A model generated the notes under the pieces. The model was not told the origin of the DNA, ran no database searches, and worked only from the letters and a program-made list of their open reading frames with translations. A stretch of 13,591 bases of DNA from Alphaproteobacteria bacterium (GTDB lineage Bacteria; Pseudomonadota; Alphaproteobacteria; Puniceispirillales; Puniceispirillaceae): positions 1 through 13,591 of the forward strand of contig JADHLK010000024.1 of the NCBI GenBank assembly GCA_016780695.1, read 5' to 3'. Every line of letters starts with the position of its first letter. Within the stretch, counting starts at the first letter, position 1. Positions 1 to 6,762 of this stretch are shown here, piece by piece. The position numbers were made by a program, and so were the translations under genes.

Positions 1-398
1 GGCCTGTCGCTCTCAAAGCCGAGCAAACAGATATCTGCCCCCGCAGCTATCGCCGCGGCCAGCTGGGCCAGCCGATCTGCGCGCACCAGCGGCGTATCCC
101 CGTAAAGGATCAGAACCGGCAAATTGGGGTCTGCTATCAGCGGCAGGGCGGCGCGCACCGCATCCCCGGTGCCGCGCTGTTCGGGCTGTATCGCCGGGGT
201 CAGATCGCCTAGCCACTCGGCCAGTTCCGGCACATCCGGGCCGATCACCGGGATCATCTGTGCCGCCCCGGCTGCATGGGCCGCATCCAGCACAAAGGCC
301 AGCATAGGCCGCCCGGCAAGGCTGTGCATGACTTTGGGCCGGGTGGATTGCATACGGCTGCCCTTGCCAGCTGCCAATATAATCGCGGTAAAGCTCAT
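1..398 (-). CDS. glmU: GlmU, N-terminal part (bifunctional UDP-GlcNAc pyrophosphorylase / GlcN-1-P acetyltransferase), cut by window edge
   Basis: Only about 132 N-terminal codons lie in the window; the gene runs off the left edge. They form the start of the nucleotidyltransferase domain, which makes UDP-GlcNAc from UTP and GlcNAc-1-phosphate in the cytoplasm. Visible motifs are the glycine-rich loop IILAAGKGSRM (residues 5-15), PKVMH, QRGTGDAV and YGDTPLV, all typical of GlmU. The C-terminal left-handed beta-helix acetyltransferase part is not seen, so bifunctionality is assumed from the family. The ATG at 398 begins MSFTAIILAAG, the usual distance to the G-loop. No Shine-Dalgarno sequence precedes it, and a good promoter -10 element sits only five bases upstream (separate entry), which would make the mRNA leaderless. 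The gene diverges from glmS, so two enzymes of one pathway share a 130-bp regulatory gap. Confidence 0.93.
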   Translation of the reverse strand, partial: MSFTAIILAAGKGSRMQSTRPKVMHSLAGRPMLAFVLDAAHAAGAAQMIPVIGPDVPELAEWLGDLTPAIQPEQRGTGDAVRAALPLIADPNLPVLILYGDTPLVRADRLAQLAAAIAAGADICLLGFESDR

Positions 399-404
399 GG
401 CCCG

Positions 405-433
405 GTTATAGCTTGCACCTGCGCTGATTGCAA
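405..433 (-). promoter_or_regulatory. Candidate sigma70-type promoter for glmU
   Basis: Read on the minus strand, TTGCAA (428-433) and TATAAC (405-410) are separated by exactly 17 bases. The -10 box matches TATAAT at five of six positions and the -35 box matches TTGACA at four of six. The ATG of glmU follows the -10 box after only CGGGC, so the predicted transcription start falls at or next to the A of the start codon. This was found by eye, with no expression data. Confidence 0.5.
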
Positions 434-514
434 AGAAATCCGACCTGCCCACCCGCGGTTTCCCTTGCCCTTTTGGGCGGGGATGGGCTAAAGGTTGGGC
501 CGGGTATCAGCGTC

Positions 515-520
515 AAGGGA
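515..520 (+). promoter_or_regulatory. Ribosome binding site of glmS
   Basis: AAGGGA lies eight bases before the glmS ATG. It fixes the start so that Cys2 becomes the N-terminal residue after Met removal, as the enzyme requires. The rest of the 130-bp gap shows no clear plus-strand promoter and nothing resembling the glmS ribozyme of Gram-positives. Confidence 0.6.
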
Positions 521-528
521 CAGATCAG

Positions 529-2349
529 ATGTGCGGCATTGTTGGATATACAGGCTCGGATACCGCAGCCCCGCTTTTGCTGGAGGCTTTGCGGCGGCTG
601 GAATATCGCGGCTATGACAGTGCCGGTATCGCGGCGCTGGCGGGCGATCATCTGGGGTTGGTGCGGGCGGTGGGCAAGCTGGATAATCTGGCCGCCCGGC
701 TGGCCGAACAGCCGCTGGCCGGGACTTGCGGCATTGGCCATACGCGCTGGGCCACGCATGGCGGCGTGACCGAGGCGAACGCGCATCCGCACAGTGCAGA
801 TGGCCGCATAGCCGTGGTGCATAACGGGATTATTGAAAATTATGCCGCCCTGCGCGCTGAGCTGGAAGCAGCGGGTGCGAATTTTGCCTCACAAACCGAT
901 TCAGAAGTGCTGGCGCATCTGTTCGCTGCCGGGTTTGCCAAAGGGCTTGGACCGCTGGCGGTGCTGCAAGGGGTGCTGGCCCGCATTGAAGGGGCCTGGG
1001 CGCTGGCAGCAGTCAGCCTGGATGCGCCGGGGGTGATAATGATTGCCCGCAATGCCTCACCGCTGGCAGTGGGGCTGGCAGACGGTTTTAGCCTGATCGC
1101 CTCGGATGCCAGTGCCATGGCCCAGAATTGCGGTCAGGTTCTCTATCTTAAAGATGATGATTATGGGCTGGTCACGCCAGCTGGCCCGCAGATTTATGAC
1201 CGCAATAATCAGCCTGCCAATCGGGAAGCCTTGCGCATCTCGGCCAGCCCGGTGATGGTTGACAAGGCAGGCTATCGCCATTTTATGGAAAAGGAAATCC
1301 ATGAACAGCCCGATTCGGTAGCGCATACTCTGGCAGCGATGACTGGCCCGGACGGCCAGCTCACTGCCGGCCTGCAGACCGCTCAGCTGAAGGCAGTCTC
1401 CGGCCTTGTCCTGCTGGCTGCCGGGACCAGCCATTATGCCGCTTTGATCGGCAAATACTGGATAGAAAGGCTGGCTGGGCTGCCGGTGGCGGTGGAGCTG
1501 GCCTCGGAATATCATTATCGCCAGCCGGTCGCTGGCCCGTTCAGCCATGCGCTGGTGATCAGCCAGTCCGGGGAATCGCTTGATACCTTGATGGCGATGC
1601 GCCATGCGGCTGCGATGGGGTTGCAGACGCTGGGGCTGGTGAATGTGCCGGACAGCACCATTGCCAGAGAGGCAGAAGCGGTGCTGCCGACCCGTGCCGG
1701 GCCAGAAATTGGCGTGGCCTCAACCAAGGCTTTTACCGCCCAGCTGACCGTTTTATTCGCGGTGGCCCTGGCTCTGGGGCGGACACATGGCAGGCTGGAA
1801 AAACAGCAGGCCGGGCAGCTGCATGAGGCGGTGCTGACCATGCCCGGGGCGATTGGCCGGGCGCTGTCCTGTGTGCCGCAAATACAACAGATAGCCAAGC
1901 AGCTGGTCTTGTCACATTCGGTGCTGTTTCTGGGGCGCGATCTGCTCTATCCGCTGGCTCTGGAAGGGGCGCTGAAGCTGAAAGAGATCAGCTATCTGCA
2001 CGCTGAGGGCTTTGCCGCTGGCGAGATGAAACACGGGCCTATCGCGCTGATTGAGCCGGGCCTGCCGGTGATCGGGCTGGTCAGCCAGGATGCTCTACAA
2101 GCCAAAACCATCAGCAATCTGCGCGAGGCGGAGGCGCGCGGGGCAGACCTGTATCTGATCAGCTGTGGGGCCGCTGGCGAGCAGGTGGATTTTGCCCGCC
2201 AGATTGTAGAAATGCCTGCCTGTAATCCGCTACTGGCCCCGCTTCTGCTGGCCATCCCGGCACAGATTCTGGCCTGGCAGGCGGCGCTGGAAAAAGGCAC
2301 CGATGTTGATCAGCCGCGCAACCTCGCCAAATCGGTGACGGTGGAGTAG
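529..2349 (+). CDS. glmS: GlmS, glutamine--fructose-6-phosphate aminotransferase (isomerizing)
   Basis: This 606-residue protein has the full length of the family. It converts fructose-6-phosphate and glutamine to glucosamine-6-phosphate, the first committed step to UDP-GlcNAc for peptidoglycan and LPS. The N-terminal class II glutaminase domain opens with MCGIVGY, Cys2 being the nucleophile, followed by YRGYDSAGIA (27-36), TRWATHG (72-78) and HNGIIENY (98-105). Two SIS sugar-phosphate isomerase domains follow: AAGTSHYAAL (297-306) with SQSGES (345-350), and EISYLHAEGFAAGEMKHGP (486-504 region). Glu486, His502 and Lys601 in the C-terminal AKSVTVE match the isomerase residues of E. coli GlmS. 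A LysE-type exporter begins four bases after the stop, so the two are probably cotranscribed. glmU diverges upstream, which suggests joint control of amino-sugar supply. Nothing is missing or unusual. Confidence 0.98.
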   Translation: MCGIVGYTGSDTAAPLLLEALRRLEYRGYDSAGIAALAGDHLGLVRAVGKLDNLAARLAEQPLAGTCGIGHTRWATHGGVTEANAHPHSADGRIAVVHNGIIENYAALRAELEAAGANFASQTDSEVLAHLFAAGFAKGLGPLAVLQGVLARIEGAWALAAVSLDAPGVIMIARNASPLAVGLADGFSLIASDASAMAQNCGQVLYLKDDDYGLVTPAGPQIYDRNNQPANREALRISASPVMVDKAGYRHFMEKEIHEQPDSVAHTLAAMTGPDGQLTAGLQTAQLKAVSGLVLLAAGTSHYAALIGKYWIERLAGLPVAVELASEYHYRQPVAGPFSHALVISQSGESLDTLMAMRHAAAMGLQTLGLVNVPDSTIAREAEAVLPTRAGPEIGVASTKAFTAQLTVLFAVALALGRTHGRLEKQQAGQLHEAVLTMPGAIGRALSCVPQIQQIAKQLVLSHSVLFLGRDLLYPLALEGALKLKEISYLHAEGFAAGEMKHGPIALIEPGLPVIGLVSQDALQAKTISNLREAEARGADLYLISCGAAGEQVDFARQIVEMPACNPLLAPLLLAIPAQILAWQAALEKGTDVDQPRNLAKSVTVE

Positions 2350-2353
2350 GGGC

Positions 2354-2947
2354 ATGAGCCCATTTTTTGAAGCGCTGGGCGGCCTGTGGCTGTTTTTGCT
2401 GGTGATGGTGGGATCGCCCGGGCCGGCCAATATGCTAGCCTTGAGCGCCGGCGCCCGGGCCGGGTTGCGCCCGGTCCTGCCGTTTATTTGCGGGCTGGTG
2501 GCTGGTAAGCTGCTTTTGAATATGTTGTTGGGTGTTGGCCTGCTTTCCCTGATGACTCTCTATCCGCAGACGGTGCAGCTGGCCAGCTGGGCCGCAGCGG
2601 GCTGGCTTATCTGGCTGGCCCTGCAAGGTTGGAGCGGCCCTTCCAGAACCGGGACGGCGGCCAGCTTGCCCGGTTTCTGGCAAGCCTTACCGGTGCATCC
2701 GCTGAACCCCAAGGCCTGGGTGATGTTGCTGCTGGCCTGGACAGAGTTCGGTCCACAGCTGGGCGGGCCAGAGGTGCAATGGCTGGTTATTCCGGCCAGT
2801 TTTGCCGGGTTTCAGCTGGTGTTTCACAGCCTCTGGGCGCTGGGCGGGGCTGGGCTGGGGCGGTATTGGCAAGACAGTGTGCTGCTGCATCGCGCCCTCA
2901 GCCTGCTGACCATCGCGGTGATCCTCTGGGCGGTGCTGCTGGCCTAG
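2354..2947 (+). CDS. LysE/RhtB-family amino-acid exporter
   Basis: This is a 197-residue, very hydrophobic inner-membrane protein with about six predicted membrane segments, the size and layout of the LysE/RhtB translocator family that exports amino acids or their derivatives. The diagnostic N-terminal motif is GSPGPANMLALSAGARAG (residues about 21-38), followed by a glycine-rich helix (LPFICGLVAGK) and the mid-protein NPKAWVMLLLAW segment. The substrate cannot be read from the sequence; Cys, Thr, homoserine and Lys exporters all look similar. The start lies four bases after the glmS stop, with AGGGG just before the ATG, so it is probably translated from the glmS transcript. The link between glucosamine synthesis and an amino-acid exporter is not obvious; glutamate is a GlmS by-product, but that connection is speculation. 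Its stop overlaps the lptD stop on the other strand within CTAG (2944-2947). Confidence 0.9.
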   Translation: MSPFFEALGGLWLFLLVMVGSPGPANMLALSAGARAGLRPVLPFICGLVAGKLLLNMLLGVGLLSLMTLYPQTVQLASWAAAGWLIWLALQGWSGPSRTGTAASLPGFWQALPVHPLNPKAWVMLLLAWTEFGPQLGGPEVQWLVIPASFAGFQLVFHSLWALGGAGLGRYWQDSVLLHRALSLLTIAVILWAVLLA

Positions 2948-5127
2948 TTGGAGCTGAAGCCGGATTTCAGATTTGATTGTGAGATAGAGCCCAGATATTT
3001 GAAATTGAGCAGCAGCTGCAGCTCGTCAATATTGCGGATGTCGCGGTCGCTGCCCGGCACTCTTTTATAGTCAAGCGAGAGGGTCACACAATCTTGAAAA
3101 CCGCCGGTCCAGGCCAGCTTGACGGTTGAGCTGTCACGGCGGCTTTCGCCTGAGCTGAGGTTCCAGACCTGATCAGCCTGCAAGCTCCAGCCGCCCGGTA
3201 GCTGCTGGGTGGCGGTGATTTTTGCTTCTTCCAGATCCTCAGTGGTGCTGGTGAAATAGGCACTGGATAGCTGCGCGTGGGTGATGGTAATTTTCGTATC
3301 GGCGAAATTCAGGGCCAGCGTTGAGCGGCTCTCATTCAGCTTGAAATTATGCTGGTCAGCACGCCCGGCAAAGGACAGCGAGAGAGGCCCGGGCGGGTCC
3401 AGCCTCAGCGAGGCAACATAATCAGAATAATCGGATCTGGCCTTGGCGGTCAGCCCGGTCGCGGTCTTGCCCGAAAGGCGGCGCGAAAGGCCCAGAAAGC
3501 CGCTGATTTGGCCCAGCTGGGCTGATTCTGTCCAGAGCGAAATGCCACCATCCAGCCGCGCGCCCGGCAGATAGTAATCTTCCCCCTGAAAACGATGGGT
3601 CAGGAATATATTGGCCTCATCCAGCCGGAAATCTGAGGAATCCCGGTTTGGAATATCATCGGTGCGGTCAGCCCCGCCAATATGGGTGGCTTTGAGACGG
3701 GGGGTCAGCAAAAAGGGCTGGTTGCCCAGCTTGACCTCTATCGGGGCCTGCCAGTCAGCTGATACATGGCTATGGCCGCGGCCCAGCTCGCCCAGCTTGT
3801 TTTTACCGTCTGCCCGCTGCTCAATATTGTGATAGCTGCCGGTGAAGCCTGCCTCCAGCCGGGTCCGCCCGCCGATCATCTCACGGGTCTGGATGAATTC
3901 TGTCATGCCGGTCCAGCGCTGCATCTCATGCCCGTTATCATTATCCAGCTGCAAGGCAGACAGGCGGGTGCGCATAGATGTGCCGGGCCGCGCTGTGGGC
4001 CGTTCATATTCATATTGCACGAAAGGCAGGATAGTTGGCTCCTTGTCGCGTGTATCGCTGGAAGACAGGCCCTGCATATCACTGGCGGCAACGTGGTAAT
4101 AGCGCCTTCGGGTGACCTTTTCCGCGCTCAGCTTGCTTTCCAGTGATGTATCTTCCAGAAATCCATAACGGCGCAGGAAAGTATCCTGCGAGGCGCGCTG
4201 CAGCTGGCCTGCTACCCGCCAGCCCCCCTGCATCTCACCGGTCAGCCGGGCATCTATGCCAGCGACCCCTTCACGCGATTTTTTGTAGGTTTCCAGCTCT
4301 CCGGTATAAAGATTGGCATCCAGATCAAAATTGTTCCACCGCTCCCGATAGGTGATTTTGGCAGCATTTCCGCGATGCTGGAACCAGACCGGCTCTATTT
4401 CCACATCCCGGGTCGGCCCCAATACCTGAAACCAGGGCACCGACAGGACGGTGCCGAGATCGGTTGAATAGCTGTAGCGCGGGCCCAAAAAGCCGGAGCG
4501 GCGATTGACTGTCCAGTCCGGGTGGGCCAATACCGGCAACCAGAAGAATGGCAGATTAAATATATGCAGGCGCATATTTTCATGCCGGATGGTGCGGGAC
4601 TGCATATCATGGACAATGCGGCTGGAGCGTATCTCCCAGATAGGCTGTTCTCCCTCGTCCCAATCGCATTTGCACGGCGTATAGCGGCCATAGCGGTAAA
4701 TCGCCTGTTCCCCCTGCACCGCTTCGCCTTCCCGGGCGGCAAAGCGGGTGCCATCTTCAAAAGAGCTGATCAGGGGCCGGGCAATCATACGGGTGAATTG
4801 CTCGCTCAGCTCCATCCGGTCAGACAGGGTGGTTCCGCCATCGCCCTGAATCAGGCGAACCTTGCCGATCGCAATGGCCAGATCGGCCGCCTCATTATAA
4901 ATCAGCCTGTCTGTATAGAGAGTCTCGTCCGCCTCGCGTAGAATCACATTGCCGGTGGCGATTATGACCCCTTCATCTCGGTTGACTTCAACACTGTCGG
5001 CTTCAAAATCCACCTCATTTGCCAGGCCGGGTGTGGTCTGGCCGCCAATCCAAACAAGCACCAACAAAAAATAGACTGGCAAGAAATAGGCTGGCAGAAG
5101 AAAATGTCTGAAGCGTATGCTGATCAC
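2944..5127 (-). CDS. lptD: LptD, LPS-assembly outer-membrane protein (OstA/Imp)
   Basis: This 727-residue beta-barrel protein inserts lipopolysaccharide into the outer leaflet of the outer membrane, normally with the lipoprotein LptE. The start is GTG; an in-frame TAA upstream leaves no ATG option. Residues 1-36 form a long signal peptide (positively charged start, hydrophobic core, GLA before NEVDFEAD). The OstA/LptA-like jellyroll follows at about 38-150 (DSVEVNRDEGVIIATGNV), then the LptD barrel domain with its conserved opening (FFWLPVLAHPDWTVNRRSG). Cysteines appear only at 152 and 154 (PCKCDWDEG) and at about 680 (FQDCVTL), against four in E. coli, so the disulfide pattern must be simpler. 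The signal peptide carries a 15-bp tandem duplication. surA, pdxA and rsmA, which often follow lptD, are absent here. The gene diverges from a GT9 glycosyltransferase, a second LPS gene. Confidence 0.95.
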   Translation of the reverse strand: MISIRFRHFLLPAYFLPVYFLLVLVWIGGQTTPGLANEVDFEADSVEVNRDEGVIIATGNVILREADETLYTDRLIYNEAADLAIAIGKVRLIQGDGGTTLSDRMELSEQFTRMIARPLISSFEDGTRFAAREGEAVQGEQAIYRYGRYTPCKCDWDEGEQPIWEIRSSRIVHDMQSRTIRHENMRLHIFNLPFFWLPVLAHPDWTVNRRSGFLGPRYSYSTDLGTVLSVPWFQVLGPTRDVEIEPVWFQHRGNAAKITYRERWNNFDLDANLYTGELETYKKSREGVAGIDARLTGEMQGGWRVAGQLQRASQDTFLRRYGFLEDTSLESKLSAEKVTRRRYYHVAASDMQGLSSSDTRDKEPTILPFVQYEYERPTARPGTSMRTRLSALQLDNDNGHEMQRWTGMTEFIQTREMIGGRTRLEAGFTGSYHNIEQRADGKNKLGELGRGHSHVSADWQAPIEVKLGNQPFLLTPRLKATHIGGADRTDDIPNRDSSDFRLDEANIFLTHRFQGEDYYLPGARLDGGISLWTESAQLGQISGFLGLSRRLSGKTATGLTAKARSDYSDYVASLRLDPPGPLSLSFAGRADQHNFKLNESRSTLALNFADTKITITHAQLSSAYFTSTTEDLEEAKITATQQLPGGWSLQADQVWNLSSGESRRDSSTVKLAWTGGFQDCVTLSLDYKRVPGSDRDIRNIDELQLLLNFKYLGSISQSNLKSGFSSN
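5069..5098 (-). repeat. 15-bp tandem duplication in the lptD signal peptide
   Basis: On the plus strand, AAATAGACTGGCAAG (5069-5083) is followed by AAATAGGCTGGCAGA (5084-5098), identical at 13 of 15 positions. In the protein it gives the doubled run AYFLP / VYFLL in the hydrophobic core, lengthening the signal peptide by five residues without changing frame. Confidence 0.8.
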
Positions 5128-5237
5128 AGGAACAAAGCCTTGGCTGAAACAAAAAAACTTTCTCTTGGGTTAGCATTTTTTCCGCTATGTTGTAAATCAG
5201 ACTGCAAGGTCAATATCGCTGGCAGGGAGATAAAATA

Positions 5238-6188
5238 ATGGGTCGCCGCCCGCTATCTGCGATTCTGGTTATAAAACACGGCGCTCTAGGCGATTTTGTG
5301 CAGGGTTTTGACGCGCTGGCCAGCTTGCGGGCCAGCTTTCCAGAGGCCCATATTTGCCTTTTGACCAGCCCGCCTTTTACCGCGCTGGCACAGAAAACTG
5401 GCTGGTTTGATGAGATAGTAACAGACCAGCGGCGCGGATTCTGGCATCTGCCATCCTTGTGGCACATTCGCAGGCTGTTTGCGCGTGGCTGGGACCGGGT
5501 GCTGGATTTGCAATGCTCGCGCAGGACGGCTGCCTATCACCGGCTGTTTGCTCAACCCTTTGGTCTGGACTGGTATGGCACGGCCAGAGGGTGCAGCCAT
5601 CCATTGCCGGATTTCAGCGGCATCAATAATGCCGAGCGGATGCTGATAACGGTTGAACGGGCCGGGGCCAGCCGCCAGTCAGCTGATTTGTCCTTTCTGG
5701 CAGACCAGACCCTTTCCAGCCAGCTGGCCAGCGATTTGCCGATCCGTTTCAGCCTGCTGATCGCAGGTTGTTCTCTGGCAAAGCCGGAAAAACGCTGGCC
5801 GGCAGATCGCTTTGCTGAGCTGGCAAGGGTCCAGCTGGCGGCTTCAGTGCAGCCTGTGCTGATCGGCACCAGCGCAGATAGTGCTGCGCTGGCCCGGATT
5901 GCCGCACAGGTGCCGCAAGTGCTGAATTGGCAATCGCGCACCAGCCTGTCCGATCTGTTGATATTGTCCAGTCAGGCGGAGGCGATTATTGGCAATGATA
6001 CTGGCCCGACCTTTTTAGCCGCCCGTTCCGGCTGCCCCTGCCTGATGGTTATGGGGGCGGCGACAGACCCGGCCATGTCCGCCCCGCTGGGCGCGGCGGC
6101 AGGCTGGCTGAAAAAAGACCGGATAGACACTATCAGCGTTGCAGAAGTGCTGACCGAGCTGGAACATTTAAGCAAAAAAAGCCGCTAG
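5238..6188 (+). CDS. Glycosyltransferase family 9 (heptosyltransferase-like, WaaC/WaaF superfamily)
   Basis: This 316-residue cytoplasmic GT-B enzyme belongs to the family that transfers ADP-heptose to the LPS inner core. The N-terminal Rossmann half starts ILVIKHGALGDFVQ, with Asp19 at the position of the proposed catalytic base in WaaC (family knowledge). The C-terminal nucleotide-sugar half has AGCSLAKPEKRWPADRFAEL (176-195) and the GT9 signature GNDTGP (252-257). In most relatives this signature continues as MHL; here it is TFL, so the conserved His is replaced by Phe259. The donor and acceptor cannot be told from sequence; a modified or non-heptose donor is possible. AGGGAG eight to nine bases before the ATG supports the start. 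It diverges from lptD across 110 bp and ends head-on with the DUF924 gene inside a shared CTAG (6185-6188). Confidence 0.88.
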   Translation: MGRRPLSAILVIKHGALGDFVQGFDALASLRASFPEAHICLLTSPPFTALAQKTGWFDEIVTDQRRGFWHLPSLWHIRRLFARGWDRVLDLQCSRRTAAYHRLFAQPFGLDWYGTARGCSHPLPDFSGINNAERMLITVERAGASRQSADLSFLADQTLSSQLASDLPIRFSLLIAGCSLAKPEKRWPADRFAELARVQLAASVQPVLIGTSADSAALARIAAQVPQVLNWQSRTSLSDLLILSSQAEAIIGNDTGPTFLAARSGCPCLMVMGAATDPAMSAPLGAAAGWLKKDRIDTISVAEVLTELEHLSKKSR

Positions 6189-6745
6189 AAAGACGAATTC
6201 GGCTCTTGCAAAAATGCCTCCTCCTCAGTGCTGGAGGGGCGGCCCAAAATGGCGTTACGATGCGGAAACCGGCCAAAGCGGGCGATAATATCCCGGTGCC
6301 GGACAGCATAGCCATAGATGTCTTCATTGGTCAGCTTTTCAAATAGGGGCAGGGAGCTGTCCTGCACGGCCAAATCTTCAGAATGCATCATTGGCATCAG
6401 CCAGAATTGCCGCTCCGGCAGGGTCTTGGCTGCTGCTATCCAGCCCGCTGCCTGCCCTTTCAAGCTCAGCGAGAGAGCAAATTCATCGCCAGCAAAGGCG
6501 CGCGGCTGATTGCGGAAAATATTGCGTGTCATCTGGTCCAGCAGCAGAATGAGGCTAAGACAGCTCTGGTCTGCCTCTGCCCATCTGTCCAGCCGCCCGC
6601 CCAGCGCATCACCAACCAAATCGCCAAACCGGTCTTGCAGCTGCTGATCAAAGCTGTCGTCTTTTTTGAACCAGTCCTCAGGGGTCAGTTCGGTGAACCA
6701 GAAATCATGCACCTCTTGCCAATGATCGGCTTTATTTCGGGTCAT
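6185..6745 (-). CDS. DUF924 family protein (function unknown)
   Basis: This 186-residue soluble protein, probably cytoplasmic, covers the whole DUF924 domain (COG3803-like). Recognisable family blocks are FWFTEL (15-20), DWFKKDDSFD (24-33), LILLLDQMTRNIFRNQPRAF (65-84), the MMHSEDL block (119-125), ARFGRFPHRNAILGR (155-169) and the terminal TEEEAFL. The family is all-helical and, as far as I know, has no settled biochemical role; the invariant His, Arg and Asp residues suggest a binding or catalytic site. It starts 17 bases after the flavoprotein stop, behind a stretch containing seven consecutive G residues that includes the likely ribosome binding site. It is therefore probably the last gene of a tsaC-flavoprotein-DUF924 operon. 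Its stop shares CTAG with the GT9 gene. Confidence 0.9.
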   Translation of the reverse strand: MTRNKADHWQEVHDFWFTELTPEDWFKKDDSFDQQLQDRFGDLVGDALGGRLDRWAEADQSCLSLILLLDQMTRNIFRNQPRAFAGDEFALSLSLKGQAAGWIAAAKTLPERQFWLMPMMHSEDLAVQDSSLPLFEKLTNEDIYGYAVRHRDIIARFGRFPHRNAILGRPSSTEEEAFLQEPNSSF

Positions 6746-6750
6746 GGGAG

Positions 6751-6757
6751 CCCCCCC
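6751..6757 (-). other. G7 homopolymer in the DUF924 ribosome-binding region
   Basis: Seven C on the plus strand give AAAAGGGGGGG on the sense strand, five bases (CTCCC) before the DUF924 ATG at 6745. The run overlaps where a Shine-Dalgarno sequence must lie, so length change by slippage would alter spacing and perhaps translation. No direct evidence of variation is available from one sequence. Confidence 0.5.
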
Positions 6758-6762
6758 TTTTG

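Noticed and set aside
399..528. glmS-type ribozyme or riboswitch before glmS
   Set aside because: The gap is short, shows no matching core, and that ribozyme is typical of Gram-positives.
1057..1605. 182-codon minus-strand frame inside glmS
   Set aside because: It lies antisense to the well-conserved GlmS core, and its translation shows no recognisable motif.
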